Positions 24,872 to 34,741 are shown, numbered from the stretch's first letter. The stretch is 64,000 nt of DNA from JAFDYH01 sp049840875 (GCA_049840875.1 JASGJE010000003.1:192230-256229); one strand, 5' to 3'. Numbers and translations: made by a program. Notes: a model not told the origin generated them from the letters alone.

Positions 24872-25240
24872 ATGTCTGAACAAAAGATAATAACGGTTGA
24901 ACTCAATCATCTCAGGTTCTTTGCTTTTCATGGTGTATATGCAGAAGAGTTAAAAACGGGTAATGAATTTGAGATTGATGCAAAAGTGGAGATAGAAACC
25001 GATAAAGAATTAATAATTCATCTGCATGATACTGTGAATTATGTAAAAGTACATTCGATCATCCGCAAGATGATGGAACATCCTGAGCCTTTGCTGGAAA
25101 CTGTTGCTATGAAAATTGTTGATGAAATTCATTATGAATTTCCATCTGTTCTTTCTGCAGAAATCCGCATTGTAAAACTACATCCTCCAATCATAAACTT
25201 CCGGGGCAAGGTTGGCGTTACCTATAGAAAGAATTTCTGA
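24872..25240 (+). CDS. folB: Dihydroneopterin aldolase
   Basis: A 122-residue enzyme that splits 7,8-dihydroneopterin to hydroxymethyl-dihydropterin in folate synthesis. It has LRFFAFHGVYAEELKTGNEFEID (13-35, the family F-x-x-HG core), DTVNYVKVHSII, LLETVAMKIVDEI and the C-terminal IRIVKLHPPI, whose Lys is the conserved catalytic residue. Length is normal. No other folate gene is next to it. Confidence 0.93.
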   Translation: MSEQKIITVELNHLRFFAFHGVYAEELKTGNEFEIDAKVEIETDKELIIHLHDTVNYVKVHSIIRKMMEHPEPLLETVAMKIVDEIHYEFPSVLSAEIRIVKLHPPIINFRGKVGVTYRKNF

Positions 25241-25297
25241 TTCTGTAACTTCCATCCATATCAATCTTCGAGGATTTAAAGATACCAGCTGCATGAG

Positions 25298-25430
25298 TTT
25301 TATTCTCAGGCAAAAACTTCTGTTTGGCTAACGCCCAACGATTTTTATTCTATTGTGTGGAGCTTTCGGCAAATCTCTTCTACATCGGGATTGAGAATAA
25401 ACGCTAAAGATTTACTTTTAATAAAAATCG
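25298..25430. repeat. Interleaved inverted repeats in the leader of the glycosidase pair
   Basis: In the 222-base gap before the GH43-like gene, TTTATTCTCA (25298-25307) is inverted at 25392-25401, and CGATTTTTATT (25339-25349) is inverted exactly at 25420-25430. The order left1-left2-right1-right2 means both helices together would make a pseudoknot-like fold. AT-rich chance matches are possible. Confidence 0.35.
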
Positions 25431-25462
25431 ACTGGTTGCAATAACAAGGATATTAAGCATAA

Positions 25463-26431
25463 ATGAAAAATTACGTATCATTCTCAATCTTATTTTTTGC
25501 TTGCATAATGGTATGTGCGCAGCAGAAAGTCGGCAAAGAAACTATTGGCGGCTGGATAAAGTATAACAGCAATCCTGTGCTTGGAGGATCATTCGGAACA
25601 ATTTTCGACGTCAGCGTATTGAAAAAAAAGGATGAATACATTATGTATTGTTCCTGGCGGCCGAAGCGGAGTATTGCGATTTCTGAAAGCAAAGATGGTT
25701 TTCACTGGAGTGATCCTGTTATTGTTTTAGCTCCTGATACATCGACAAAATGGGAAGATGAAGTAAATCGACCAGTTGTAATCGAACATGACGGTGTTTA
25801 CCATATGTGGTACACCGGGCAGAAAGGTGGTGATGGAAATAATGGAACATCTGCAATTGGCTATGCAACCAGCAACGATGGAAAGAAATGGAGACGCATG
25901 AGTACAGAGCCAGTACTTATTCCACAAGCAAAATGGGAGAAAACTTCATTGATGTGTCCGCATGTTATCTGGGATGATCAGGATAAAATCTATAAAATGT
26001 GGTACTCAGGCGGTGAGCAATATGAGCCGGATGCGATTGGTTATGCCACCAGCAAAGATGGTATGCGATGGGAAAAGTATCCAGCTAATCCTGTTTTTGC
26101 CAATGACAGTTCAAACAGTTGGGAACAAGCAAAGGTGACCGCATGCCAGGTGATAAAGGATGAAAAAGGCTATTTGATGTTCTATATCGGTTTTCACAAT
26201 GTCGACTATGCGCAGATAGGAATAGCAAGATCCGTTGATGGCATACATAACTGGAAACGCAATCCGGGTAACCCGATTATAAAGCCGGGGACAGAATGGG
26301 ATTCAAGCGCGGTGTATAAACCCTTTGCCATTTTTGATGGAAAAAAGTGGATGTTGTGGTACAATGGAAGAAGAAATAATAAAGAACAAATTGGTGTTGC
26401 CTTACATGAAGGAAAAGACCTCGGGTTCTGA
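25463..26431 (+). CDS. Secreted GH43/GH130-like five-bladed propeller glycosidase
   Basis: A 322-residue protein with signal peptide MKNYVSFSILFFACIMVCA. The rest is repeated propeller blades with wording such as MWYTGQKGG, IGYATSNDGKKWRR, MWYSGGEQ, IGYATSKDGMRWEK and MLWYNGRRNNKEQIG, the pattern of GH43/GH130-type glycosidases and phosphorylases. The exact family and substrate cannot be set by eye. It is 26 bases from the next gene and forms a two-gene glycan unit with it. No transporter or SusD-like gene is attached. Confidence 0.8.
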   Translation: MKNYVSFSILFFACIMVCAQQKVGKETIGGWIKYNSNPVLGGSFGTIFDVSVLKKKDEYIMYCSWRPKRSIAISESKDGFHWSDPVIVLAPDTSTKWEDEVNRPVVIEHDGVYHMWYTGQKGGDGNNGTSAIGYATSNDGKKWRRMSTEPVLIPQAKWEKTSLMCPHVIWDDQDKIYKMWYSGGEQYEPDAIGYATSKDGMRWEKYPANPVFANDSSNSWEQAKVTACQVIKDEKGYLMFYIGFHNVDYAQIGIARSVDGIHNWKRNPGNPIIKPGTEWDSSAVYKPFAIFDGKKWMLWYNGRRNNKEQIGVALHEGKDLGF

Positions 26432-26457
26432 ATTGAACAGCTATTAAATTTATCGCA

Positions 26458-28056
26458 GTGAAGAAAGCTTCTTTTTTCAAATTGGTTCTTTTGATTTTTA
26501 TTTTTTGTCTGATCAGGGCCTTTAACAGTTACTCTCAACCCTATATTCTAAAAAGTAGTTCATTTAAGCATTATATTGATACGTTCAACTCGAATGATAA
26601 TGAGTTATACAAAGCGTATATCACAAATGATAAAAGCTGGAGTTTTTTAGTCAATAACATTCCACTTTTTGAATGCCCTGTTCGCTCGATAGAAAGAACA
26701 TACTATTTCCGGTGGTGGACATACCGGAAGCATATAAAGCAAACGCCGGAAGGGTTTGTGATTACAGAATTTCTTCCTGATGTACCTTGGGCGGGAAAAT
26801 ATAACGCTATAAGTTGTGCAGCAGGTTTCCATTTTTCAGAGGGAAGATGGTTGCATGATACATCTTACCTTGATCAGTATGCGAAATATTGGTTTAGCGA
26901 GGGCGCTGAACCACGCAAGTATAGTTTTTGGGCAGCAGACGCTATTTATAATTATTGTATCGTTTCTGGTGATTTCACTCTTGTAAAAAAATTATTACCA
27001 TCGCTGGTTCAAAACTATCACAATTGGGAAAAGGAAAAGCTGGATTCAACCGGATTGTTCTGGCAGGTAGATGGCCAGGATGGAATGGAAGTTTCTATTT
27101 GCGGAGAAGGGTCAGATGGTGTTGGTTATCGCGCCACGATTAACTCATACATGTATGGTGATGCCATAGCAATAGCAAAAATTGCTCGCTTGTCAGGCAA
27201 TATTGACCTGGCTGATAGTTTCGAGCAAAAAGCAATAGTAATCAAGGAGAATCTACAAGGGAAATTATGGAGCGGAGATTTTTTCAGTGTCTTGCCAAAG
27301 ACTTCTTTTGCAATATTATGTTCTGCTAAAGAATTGCATGGTTATACACCGTGGTATTTTAATTTACCCGATTCTGAATATTCCAAAGCCTGGCGATATT
27401 TAATGGATCCCGACTATTTTTTTGCGCCATACGGTCTTACAACTGCTGAAAAACTTGCGCCGAAATTTGCGGTTTCCTATAAAGGGCATGAATGTCAATG
27501 GAATGGTCCGAGCTGGCCTTATGCAACGTCAATTACGATGACAGCATTGGCTAATCTTTTGAACAATTATTCGCAGACGTATGTTTCAAAAAGCGATTAC
27601 TATAAATTACTCGTTACATATACCAATAGCCATCAGCTAAAACGGGAAGATGCAAAAACAGTTCCATGGATCGATGAAAATCTGAATCCCTTTACAGGTG
27701 ACTGGATTGCACGCACAAGGTTAAAAACATGGGAAAATGGAACATGGAGCAGTGAAAAAGGCGGAATCGAGAGAGGAAAAGATTATAATCATTCCAGCTA
27801 TTGCGATCTTATTATTTCCGGGTTAATAGGCGTGCATCCAATGGAAGGAAACAAACTTTTATTGAAACCATTGATAACGGAAGATGAATGGCCGTATTTC
27901 TGTCTCGATAATGTTTTATACCACGGAAAGATATTGACAATCGTTTATGATAAAACAGGCAAAAAATATAAGAAAGGAAAAGGGCTGCTTGTTTTTATAA
28001 ATGGCGTTCTGAAAGCATCTGCCGCAACGATTAAAAACATGGAAATTGAGCTGTAG
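26458..28056 (+). CDS. Secreted MGH1-like (alpha/alpha)6 glycoside hydrolase
   Basis: A 532-residue protein starting at GTG with a signal peptide (KKASFFKLVLLIFIFCLI). The body has the (alpha/alpha)6-barrel wording of the MGH1/GH63-like clan: FWAADAIYNYCIVSGD, LFWQVDGQDGMEVSICGEG, NSYMYGDAIAIAKIARLSG, HECQWNGPSWPYATS and NHSSYCDLIISGLIG. Members act on mannosylglycerate, glucosides or trehalose-like sugars. A short beta domain ends the protein. It follows the GH43-like gene by 26 bases and probably works on the same glycan. No ATG lies near the start, so GTG at 26458 is preferred. Confidence 0.82.
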   Translation: MKKASFFKLVLLIFIFCLIRAFNSYSQPYILKSSSFKHYIDTFNSNDNELYKAYITNDKSWSFLVNNIPLFECPVRSIERTYYFRWWTYRKHIKQTPEGFVITEFLPDVPWAGKYNAISCAAGFHFSEGRWLHDTSYLDQYAKYWFSEGAEPRKYSFWAADAIYNYCIVSGDFTLVKKLLPSLVQNYHNWEKEKLDSTGLFWQVDGQDGMEVSICGEGSDGVGYRATINSYMYGDAIAIAKIARLSGNIDLADSFEQKAIVIKENLQGKLWSGDFFSVLPKTSFAILCSAKELHGYTPWYFNLPDSEYSKAWRYLMDPDYFFAPYGLTTAEKLAPKFAVSYKGHECQWNGPSWPYATSITMTALANLLNNYSQTYVSKSDYYKLLVTYTNSHQLKREDAKTVPWIDENLNPFTGDWIARTRLKTWENGTWSSEKGGIERGKDYNHSSYCDLIISGLIGVHPMEGNKLLLKPLITEDEWPYFCLDNVLYHGKILTIVYDKTGKKYKKGKGLLVFINGVLKASAATIKNMEIEL

Positions 28057-28150
28057 TAGATTCTTTTCGATTATCAATAAATCATGGTGACCTTAAAATC
28101 CGAGAGAAAAGCCGGGCTGCAAAGGCTAGATCGTTTCATCTCTGATACCT

Positions 28151-28435
28151 TTACGCAGTAACAGAATTTTTTTTCGATTGTCTTGCATTTTGCCAAAGCC
28201 ACATCAACGTAAACGTTGGAATAAAATCAGTTCCGGGTAATACCTCTTCGATAAAATTGAATATGCCGCCAGTAGCGCCTTTCCATCCACCAAACATTTT
28301 GTAAAATATAAAGGCTGAAACCGGCGCCCAGAATATATCTCCGATCTCTCCAAAACCGGGAACTGCGTAGGTAGCACAACCGATCAGGTCCATCAATACA
28401 CAGAAAAGGAGTGAGTTTATTTTCTTTGTTTCCAT
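28151..28435 (-). CDS. Small membrane protein of unknown function
   Basis: 94 residues with two hydrophobic segments (about 8-25 and 35-48) and the wording CATYAVPGFGEIGDIFWAPVS, IFYKMFGGWKGATGGIFNF and LPGTDFIPTFTLMW. I know this protein type as a widespread uncharacterised Bacteroidota membrane protein. The tail is basic and cytoplasmic. It is transcribed against the glycosidase pair. Confidence 0.65.
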   Translation of the reverse strand: METKKINSLLFCVLMDLIGCATYAVPGFGEIGDIFWAPVSAFIFYKMFGGWKGATGGIFNFIEEVLPGTDFIPTFTLMWLWQNARQSKKNSVTA

Positions 28436-28535
28436 TTTCGTCTTTTATTCGGATTATATGACGATGGTGTGCCCGCTACAGTTGTATCGGCAATTGCTGT
28501 ACCAATAAAGCTTTAAGAAAAATAGAATTGAAACA

Positions 28536-29042
28536 TTACGGCCAGAATTTCCACCATGGTTTATTTGCCGGCCGATGTGAATTTTCAAAAGCAGCGCTAT
28601 CCGGAGAGAGATTTTGTGCTGATGGGCTCTGTAGGAAATAAGGGATACAAAAAAGTACATAATCATGTAGGCTCAGTTCTTCACCCTTCAGCATACGTTT
28701 CACCACACGTAATCCCGGCTGTACAAAGTTTCCTGAAGCAGAAGTAAGCTTAAAGCTCATGAACCATTTTTCGTCGGAAGGATTGATAACTATTTGCGTG
28801 TTGCCTGTATTTTTCATTATCACTTGTGCTATGTACCCCGAAACCCCCGTCATTATTAATCCCTGGAATTTTGCAAATGAGCTGTCTGCTTTTTTCAGCT
28901 GCCCGTTTTTAAATTCATTATCAAACAGCGTGTCGAGATGTTTTACACTGGCCGGGCTGAAATCAAGATGCTGGTTTTTTTCGGCAAATGTTTGTCGTAC
29001 AAATTCAATCGCCTTTTGCAATTCCTGTTGCTGAATATCCAT
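28536..29042 (-). CDS. Uncharacterised cytoplasmic protein
   Basis: 168 residues without signal peptide or membrane segment. A helical N-terminus (QQELQKAIEFVRQTFAEKNQ) is followed by a beta-rich middle (TGVSGYIAQVIMKNTGN, EKWFMSFKLTS) and a Pro/Trp-rich end (NKPWWKFWP). The end resembles the short Trp-rich tails seen on many proteins of this phylum. I do not recognise a family. The intact, evenly coded frame and its own ATG support a real gene. Confidence 0.6.
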   Translation of the reverse strand: MDIQQQELQKAIEFVRQTFAEKNQHLDFSPASVKHLDTLFDNEFKNGQLKKADSSFAKFQGLIMTGVSGYIAQVIMKNTGNTQIVINPSDEKWFMSFKLTSASGNFVQPGLRVVKRMLKGEELSLHDYVLFCIPYFLQSPSAQNLSPDSAAFENSHRPANKPWWKFWP

Positions 29043-29174
29043 ACTATTGAAAGCCCGAAATTACACTATTCCACATTGTTAAAAGCAAACCCATTTCCTC
29101 TTTATTATCTTCAGCAAAAATTTCCTTTCAACGAAAAATCAGTTCTTTATATTTACAACTTCTAAGCAGCAGGA

Positions 29175-31625
29175 ATGAAATTTATACCATTTATACTTTC
29201 ATTGATTATTACGATTTCGTTGATTGTCGTTTTGAGTAATCGATGGGGCGCTATTCCGGATATGGGCAATTTTCTCAGTCCGCAACATGGCATCTGGCAA
29301 AATGCCGTTGCAGTCGACAAAAATTATGATGCCGATATTAAGATTCCAGGTATAAAAGGCAAAGCAGAAGTTTATTTTGATGACCGCCTGGTGCCACACG
29401 TGTTTGCCGACAATGACGAAGATCTATACTTTATACAAGGATATCTTCATGCAAAGTTCCGTTTATGGCAAATGGAATTTCAAACAATGGCAGCGAGTGG
29501 ACGAATCAGTGAATTACTAGGTTACGATCCACGTTTTATAAATTATGATCGCGAAACAAGAAGATTGGGAATGGTGTACGCAGCTGAGCATGAATTGCAA
29601 TCACTCGAAGCAGATCCAATTACAAAGTCAGGATGTGATGCATACACTGCAGGAGTAAATTCATATATCGAAAGTCTTACAGAAGCGAATATGCCATTGG
29701 AGTACAAGCTTCTTGGCTATAAACCGGAAAAATGGAGCAACCTGAAGATCTGTTTATTCCTGAAGCAAATGGCCAGACAACTTGCAGGAGATGGCTACGC
29801 CCATGATCTGCCGTTTACCAATGCACGATCAGTTTTTTCTTTTAAAGAACTAGATAAGCTATATCCGCAGATACAGGATTCATTGATGCCCATTGTGCCA
29901 AAAGGTACTTTGTTTGACACACCTGCTATTAAGCCTGTAACACCTCTTACGGCGGATTCTTTGTATTTCAGGAAACAGGACACTGCTAATATCAACACGT
30001 ACGCGGAAATCAACCCGAACAATGGAAGTAATAACTGGGCTGTTAGTGGTATGAAAACGGCAAGTGGTCACCCGATACTTTGCAATGACCCGCATCTTGA
30101 ACTTTCATTTCCATCGATCTGGTATGAAATGCAATTAACATCGCCAACGGTAAATGTGTATGGTGTTAGTTTTCCCGGCTCACCAAATATTGTGATAGGG
30201 TATAACGACAATGTATCATTTGGATTTACAAATGCCGAGCGGGATGTGATGGATTACTTTAGTATAAAGTTCAAAGACAACAGTAAACGGGAGTATTGGT
30301 TTAACGGACAATGGAAGCCTACTTCATTGAGGATTGAAGAAATAAAAGTAAAAGGAAGTGAACCGTTTTATGATACGGTCGCTTACACTCCGGAATTCGG
30401 GCCAGTTATGTACGATAAAAGTTTTTCCAATGAGCTGTCAAAGGGAAAAGCAATCGCCTGCAGATGGATTGCGCACGATACTGCAAATGACGGTCTTTTA
30501 TGGTTTAAGTTGGATCGTGCTAAAAATTATGAAGATTATTACAATGCCATTCAATCGTTCGCCTGTCCGGGACAGAACATGTTGTTTGCTTCTAAGAACG
30601 ACACTATAGCGTTGTGGGAGCAGGCAAAATTTCCTGCACGTTGGTACGGGCAGGGGCTGATGTTGATGCCAGGTGAAGATAGTAGTTATATGTGGCAAGG
30701 GTATATTCCTGCAAAAGAAAACCCGCATGTCATCAATCCATACAGCGGATATATTGTAAGCGCAAATCAGCGGCCGGTAGATTCGACCTATCCTTACTTT
30801 ATTCCCGGAAGTTATAATACTATTCGAAGCATAAGTATTAATAAGCGATTAGCCACAATGCAGAATATTTCTCCCAATGATATGAAGGCATTGCAAACTG
30901 ATTACTACAGTTATTTTGCCGAATATGCAAAACCTGTTTTACTGAAATATGTAAAGGAAAACGAACTGAACAATGCAGCTAAAAAGTATCTCGACGTATT
31001 TCGCAATTGGAACCAGGAAGCCGGGCCTAATCAAACCGGGCAAACGATTTTCCAAACCTGGTGGGATAGCCTTGAAGTAACGGTGTGGCGCGATGAGTAT
31101 GAGCGTATCAAAATTAAAACAGAATGGCCCGATGATATGACGTTACTGGAAGCAATGCTGCGCGACTCAACGTTTAAATATGCGGATAACATCAACACAA
31201 AAAAGACTGAAACATGGTTTGATGATGTTACAATTGCATTACAAAAGGCCGCGCCGGAGTTAATGAAAGAAGAAGCAGAAAAACGATTGACCTGGACAAA
31301 GCATAAAAACAGCTCGATATTTCATTTATTAAAAACTATCAAACCCTTTGCAAAAACGGGATTGCCCGTAGGCGGATGGGCGAATACGATCAATGCAATC
31401 ACGGGAAGTCATGGCCCAAGCTGGAGAATGGTAATTCATTTGGACAATACCACCGAAGCATATGGAATTTATCCGGGAGGACAGGACGGAAATCCAGGCA
31501 GTGCTTTCTATGATAATTTTGTTGATAAATGGGCTAAAGGAGAGTACTATACTTTGTGGATGATGACCAAATCAGATTTAGGAGATCAAAGGATAAAATG
31601 GAAAATGAATATAAGCGGATACTGA
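29175..31625 (+). CDS. Penicillin acylase family Ntn-hydrolase
   Basis: An 816-residue exported precursor with an N-terminal hydrophobic segment (residues 3-22). Residues about 65-220 form the alpha chain (VPHVFADNDEDLYFIQGYLHA). Self-cleavage should release the beta chain at Gly284/Ser285 in NNGSNNWAVSG, making Ser285 the catalytic N-terminal nucleophile. DPHLELSFPSIWYEM and the GYNDNVSFGFTNAERD region are typical. Family members hydrolyse beta-lactam side chains, acyl-homoserine lactones or other amides; which applies here is unknown. It stands alone. Confidence 0.92.
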   Translation: MKFIPFILSLIITISLIVVLSNRWGAIPDMGNFLSPQHGIWQNAVAVDKNYDADIKIPGIKGKAEVYFDDRLVPHVFADNDEDLYFIQGYLHAKFRLWQMEFQTMAASGRISELLGYDPRFINYDRETRRLGMVYAAEHELQSLEADPITKSGCDAYTAGVNSYIESLTEANMPLEYKLLGYKPEKWSNLKICLFLKQMARQLAGDGYAHDLPFTNARSVFSFKELDKLYPQIQDSLMPIVPKGTLFDTPAIKPVTPLTADSLYFRKQDTANINTYAEINPNNGSNNWAVSGMKTASGHPILCNDPHLELSFPSIWYEMQLTSPTVNVYGVSFPGSPNIVIGYNDNVSFGFTNAERDVMDYFSIKFKDNSKREYWFNGQWKPTSLRIEEIKVKGSEPFYDTVAYTPEFGPVMYDKSFSNELSKGKAIACRWIAHDTANDGLLWFKLDRAKNYEDYYNAIQSFACPGQNMLFASKNDTIALWEQAKFPARWYGQGLMLMPGEDSSYMWQGYIPAKENPHVINPYSGYIVSANQRPVDSTYPYFIPGSYNTIRSISINKRLATMQNISPNDMKALQTDYYSYFAEYAKPVLLKYVKENELNNAAKKYLDVFRNWNQEAGPNQTGQTIFQTWWDSLEVTVWRDEYERIKIKTEWPDDMTLLEAMLRDSTFKYADNINTKKTETWFDDVTIALQKAAPELMKEEAEKRLTWTKHKNSSIFHLLKTIKPFAKTGLPVGGWANTINAITGSHGPSWRMVIHLDNTTEAYGIYPGGQDGNPGSAFYDNFVDKWAKGEYYTLWMMTKSDLGDQRIKWKMNISGY

Positions 31626-31686
31626 TGACAGTTTCTTTCGATGAATAACTAACAATAATTTACTCAAGTTTCAATTTATTAATGAT

Positions 31687-32031
31687 ATGCGGTTCCTCGT
31701 TGCTGTTGTATTGATCATGTTGCTGGCGTTTATAGCTGGTCTTGTGCTACCTTGGTGGAGCATCGCATTTGCTTCCTTTATTACGTTGCTGATGATAGAA
31801 CAGTCGCCTTTGAAATCGTTTCTTGCCGGCTTTTTAGGTTTATTCATACTATGGGGCATACTTGCTCTTTGGATTGATATGAAAAACCACAGCATACTTT
31901 CAAAAAAGATTGCGATGATCTTGCCATTAAACGGAAGCTCTTTTTTACTGATTTTAATCACAGCCTTTGTCGGCGCTCTTGTTGCGGGTTTCGCTGGTCT
32001 TACCGCAGGGTTTCTTCGTGCTGCCCGGTAA
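31687..32031 (+). CDS. Small polytopic membrane protein
   Basis: 114 residues with three to four hydrophobic segments (about 3-20, 22-36, 44-64 and 82-108). The wording LVLPWWSIAFASFITLL and FLAGFLGLFILWGILALWID is familiar from uncharacterised Bacteroidota membrane proteins. No motif suggests an activity. It lies between the penicillin acylase gene and the DUF5686 gene in the same direction. Confidence 0.65.
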   Translation: MRFLVAVVLIMLLAFIAGLVLPWWSIAFASFITLLMIEQSPLKSFLAGFLGLFILWGILALWIDMKNHSILSKKIAMILPLNGSSFLLILITAFVGALVAGFAGLTAGFLRAAR

Positions 32032-32089
32032 ATATTTGCTGCCTCTGAAATGTATTTGTTAAAAATCTTCTGGTTTAAGGCTGGCACTA

Positions 32090-32097
32090 TATTTTTG
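32090..32097 (+). promoter_or_regulatory. -7 promoter element (TATTTTTG) directly before the DUF5686 gene
   Basis: An exact TAnnTTTG match ending 10 bases before the ATG at 32108. The transcript would be nearly leaderless. No -33 element at good spacing is visible. Confidence 0.4.
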
Positions 32098-32107
32098 TAA
32101 ACGTACT

Positions 32108-34630
32108 ATGCGACAGACCTTCTTAGCTTTCGTCTTTATCCTTTTTGTTCATATTTGTTTTGCAGGGAGAATTTCCGGAACCGTTTCAGGTAATGATGGT
32201 AATGCACTTTCCTATTCATCTATCCTGATTAAAGGTACCAGCAGGGGAACAACTGCCAATAGTGATGGGAAATACGCTCTGAATCTTGATCCGGGTACTT
32301 ACACGATCGTTTGCCAACATGTAGGTTATCAGAGGATAGAAAAAAACATTACTGTTACTGCGGAAGATATTCATCTTGACTTCACATTGTCATTGCAGGA
32401 GTTAACACTGGGAGAAGTTATTGTAAAGAAAGGAGAGGATCCGGCATATGAAATTATCCGGCAGGCTATCAAAAAGAGAGCCTATTACAATAAACAGGTT
32501 GATTCACTTTCCGTTGATGTTTATATAAAGGGATTGCTTCGTTCAAGAGGATTGCCTGATAGAATTCTTGGAAAGAAAGTTGATAAAAAAGATTTTGAAA
32601 AGAGCGGACTTGATTCTTCGGGAAGAGGAATACTTTTTTTATCCGAATCGTATACAAAAGTATTTTTTAAACAACCCGACAAGATAAAGTTCGAGGTAAT
32701 GTCTGCAAGACAAAGCGGTGGAGGGCCCGGACTTAGTTTTCCTTTCTTCATCAATTTCTACGAGAGCAATGTTTCTGTATTCAATAATAACCTGAACCCA
32801 CGGGGTTTTATTTCACCCATAGCTGACAATGCACTTCATTTTTATAATTATAAATACGAAGGAAGTTTTACCCAGGACAATAAACTTGTTAATAAGATAC
32901 TTGTCATTCCAAAGCGAAAGAATGAACCACTATTCAGCGGTCATATTGAAATAACAGAAGATGACTGGCGAATAAATAGTGTTGATCTGCTTACGACAAG
33001 TCAGTATCAGCTTGAACTGATTGATACGTTACATATCAGTCAAATCCATGTACCTGTTCAGCCGGATATCTGGAGAACGAAAGACCAGGTCGTGTATGTT
33101 GCTGTAAAAAAATTCGGACTTGACTTCGCCGGTAATTTTGTAAACGTCTATTCCAACTATAATCTTACCCCGGCCTTCAAAAAGAAATATTTCGACCGGA
33201 TATTAATGAAGTACGATTCTTCCTACGATAAAAAAGATACCGGTTTCTGGAATATGATAAGGCCTGTACCTCTCGAACGTGATGAAAAAAAAGACTTTGT
33301 TTTTAAAGACAGCATAGCCCAACGCGAAAAAGATTCGATGTACTCCAAAAGCAGCATCGATTCACTACGGAAGAATCAAAAGCCAATAAAAATAATGGAT
33401 GTGCTTTGGTCGGATGCACATCATACTTTTTATACCCCAAAAGTATTTTCAACCTACACCCTGAAAGGATTGATACAACAACTGGAATATAATACAGTAG
33501 AAGGAGTGGCGCTGAATGTTGAACAGATTTATGATATTCAACCAACACACGGGAAAAATAATTATTCGATAGCCTGGTACAACCGATATGGATTCAGCAA
33601 CACTCATTTTAATTCGTTTGCCGAATTCTCAGTAAGGCCGAAAACAGATAATTATCGTAACCGCTATCTTATTATTTCAGGCGGAAAACGAGTTTCTCAG
33701 TTTAATCATGAAAACCCGATTACGGCGTTAGCAAATGAAAGTAGTACGCTGTTATTTAAGCGAAACTACATGAAGATCTATGAGAATTGGTTTGGCAATA
33801 TTGAATATAACAACCGGTTTGAAAATGGCATCAAATGGAATGTGCAGGCAACTTATGAAGACAGAATTCCATTGGAGAATACTACTGACTTTTCTTTTTT
33901 CTTTAAACATCGCGTATTACTCCCAAATCATCCACACGAATTAGCTAGCATACCTTTTAACCGGCATCAGGCATTGTCTGCTGGTATTACGTTGACGTAT
34001 CAGCCGGGCCAGAAGTACATACAGTTTCCCGATTCTAAAATGCCATTAGGGTCAAAGTATCTCACGTTAGAATTGCAGTATACAAAAGGGTTTAAAAATA
34101 TTTTCGGCAGCGACGTTGACTACGATAAATGGAAATTCTCGGTGTTTGACAACATGAATTTTAAACTCGCCGGTGAATTCCGGTATAAGTTTATTATAGG
34201 TGGTTTTCTAAATGATAAACATGTTGAAATACCAGACCTGCAGCATTTCAATGGAAACCTTACCATTTACAATTTTAAATACCTTAATAGTTTTCAGCTT
34301 GCACCGTATTATCAATACAGCAACTCTGCCAGGTTGTACGGCGTAGCTCATATTGAACATCACTTCAATGGGTTGCTGACAAATAAAATTCCTTTGCTAA
34401 ACTCTCTTAAATGGAATCTTGTGGTTGGCTCCAACGCATTTTATATAAACAAGAACGAATATTATCTTGAAGGTTTTGCCGGAATTGAAAACATTTTAAA
34501 ACTGCTACGCGTTGATTTTGTAATAGCCAATCAGCAAAAACAGGCTGAGGCAAACAAATACAATATCCGCATTGGGTTTGGAGGCATTTTCGGCAGCCGC
34601 ATACAGGTAAAAGGTAGTTCCCGCGAATAA
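32108..34630 (+). CDS. DUF5686 outer-membrane protein with carboxypeptidase-like regulatory domain
   Basis: 840 residues with a signal peptide (about 1-19), then a carboxypeptidase D regulatory-like beta domain (about 20-98; GRISGTVSGNDGNALSYSSI, then GYQRIEKNITV). The rest matches DUF5686, a Bacteroidota family predicted to form an outer-membrane beta barrel, with the late part ending in regular amphipathic strands. There is no TonB plug. It is probably an outer-membrane structural or assembly protein; the role is unknown. It stands alone with its own promoter element. Confidence 0.85.
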   Translation: MRQTFLAFVFILFVHICFAGRISGTVSGNDGNALSYSSILIKGTSRGTTANSDGKYALNLDPGTYTIVCQHVGYQRIEKNITVTAEDIHLDFTLSLQELTLGEVIVKKGEDPAYEIIRQAIKKRAYYNKQVDSLSVDVYIKGLLRSRGLPDRILGKKVDKKDFEKSGLDSSGRGILFLSESYTKVFFKQPDKIKFEVMSARQSGGGPGLSFPFFINFYESNVSVFNNNLNPRGFISPIADNALHFYNYKYEGSFTQDNKLVNKILVIPKRKNEPLFSGHIEITEDDWRINSVDLLTTSQYQLELIDTLHISQIHVPVQPDIWRTKDQVVYVAVKKFGLDFAGNFVNVYSNYNLTPAFKKKYFDRILMKYDSSYDKKDTGFWNMIRPVPLERDEKKDFVFKDSIAQREKDSMYSKSSIDSLRKNQKPIKIMDVLWSDAHHTFYTPKVFSTYTLKGLIQQLEYNTVEGVALNVEQIYDIQPTHGKNNYSIAWYNRYGFSNTHFNSFAEFSVRPKTDNYRNRYLIISGGKRVSQFNHENPITALANESSTLLFKRNYMKIYENWFGNIEYNNRFENGIKWNVQATYEDRIPLENTTDFSFFFKHRVLLPNHPHELASIPFNRHQALSAGITLTYQPGQKYIQFPDSKMPLGSKYLTLELQYTKGFKNIFGSDVDYDKWKFSVFDNMNFKLAGEFRYKFIIGGFLNDKHVEIPDLQHFNGNLTIYNFKYLNSFQLAPYYQYSNSARLYGVAHIEHHFNGLLTNKIPLLNSLKWNLVVGSNAFYINKNEYYLEGFAGIENILKLLRVDFVIANQQKQAEANKYNIRIGFGGIFGSRIQVKGSSRE

Positions 34631-34642
34631 AGGAGTATAGGT

Positions 34643-34650
34643 TATCTTTG
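34643..34650 (+). promoter_or_regulatory. -7 promoter element (TATCTTTG) for trhO
   Basis: An exact TAnnTTTG match about 92 bases before the ATG at 34742, giving a leader of about 85 bases. Confidence 0.45.
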
Positions 34651-34741
34651 CAACGAAATTTGGTTCAGCCTGCAACTGTCCAATTCAATCTTTTTATTTA
34701 AAGAATAAAATTTCCCTTTACGGGATCAAATTTCAAAACGC

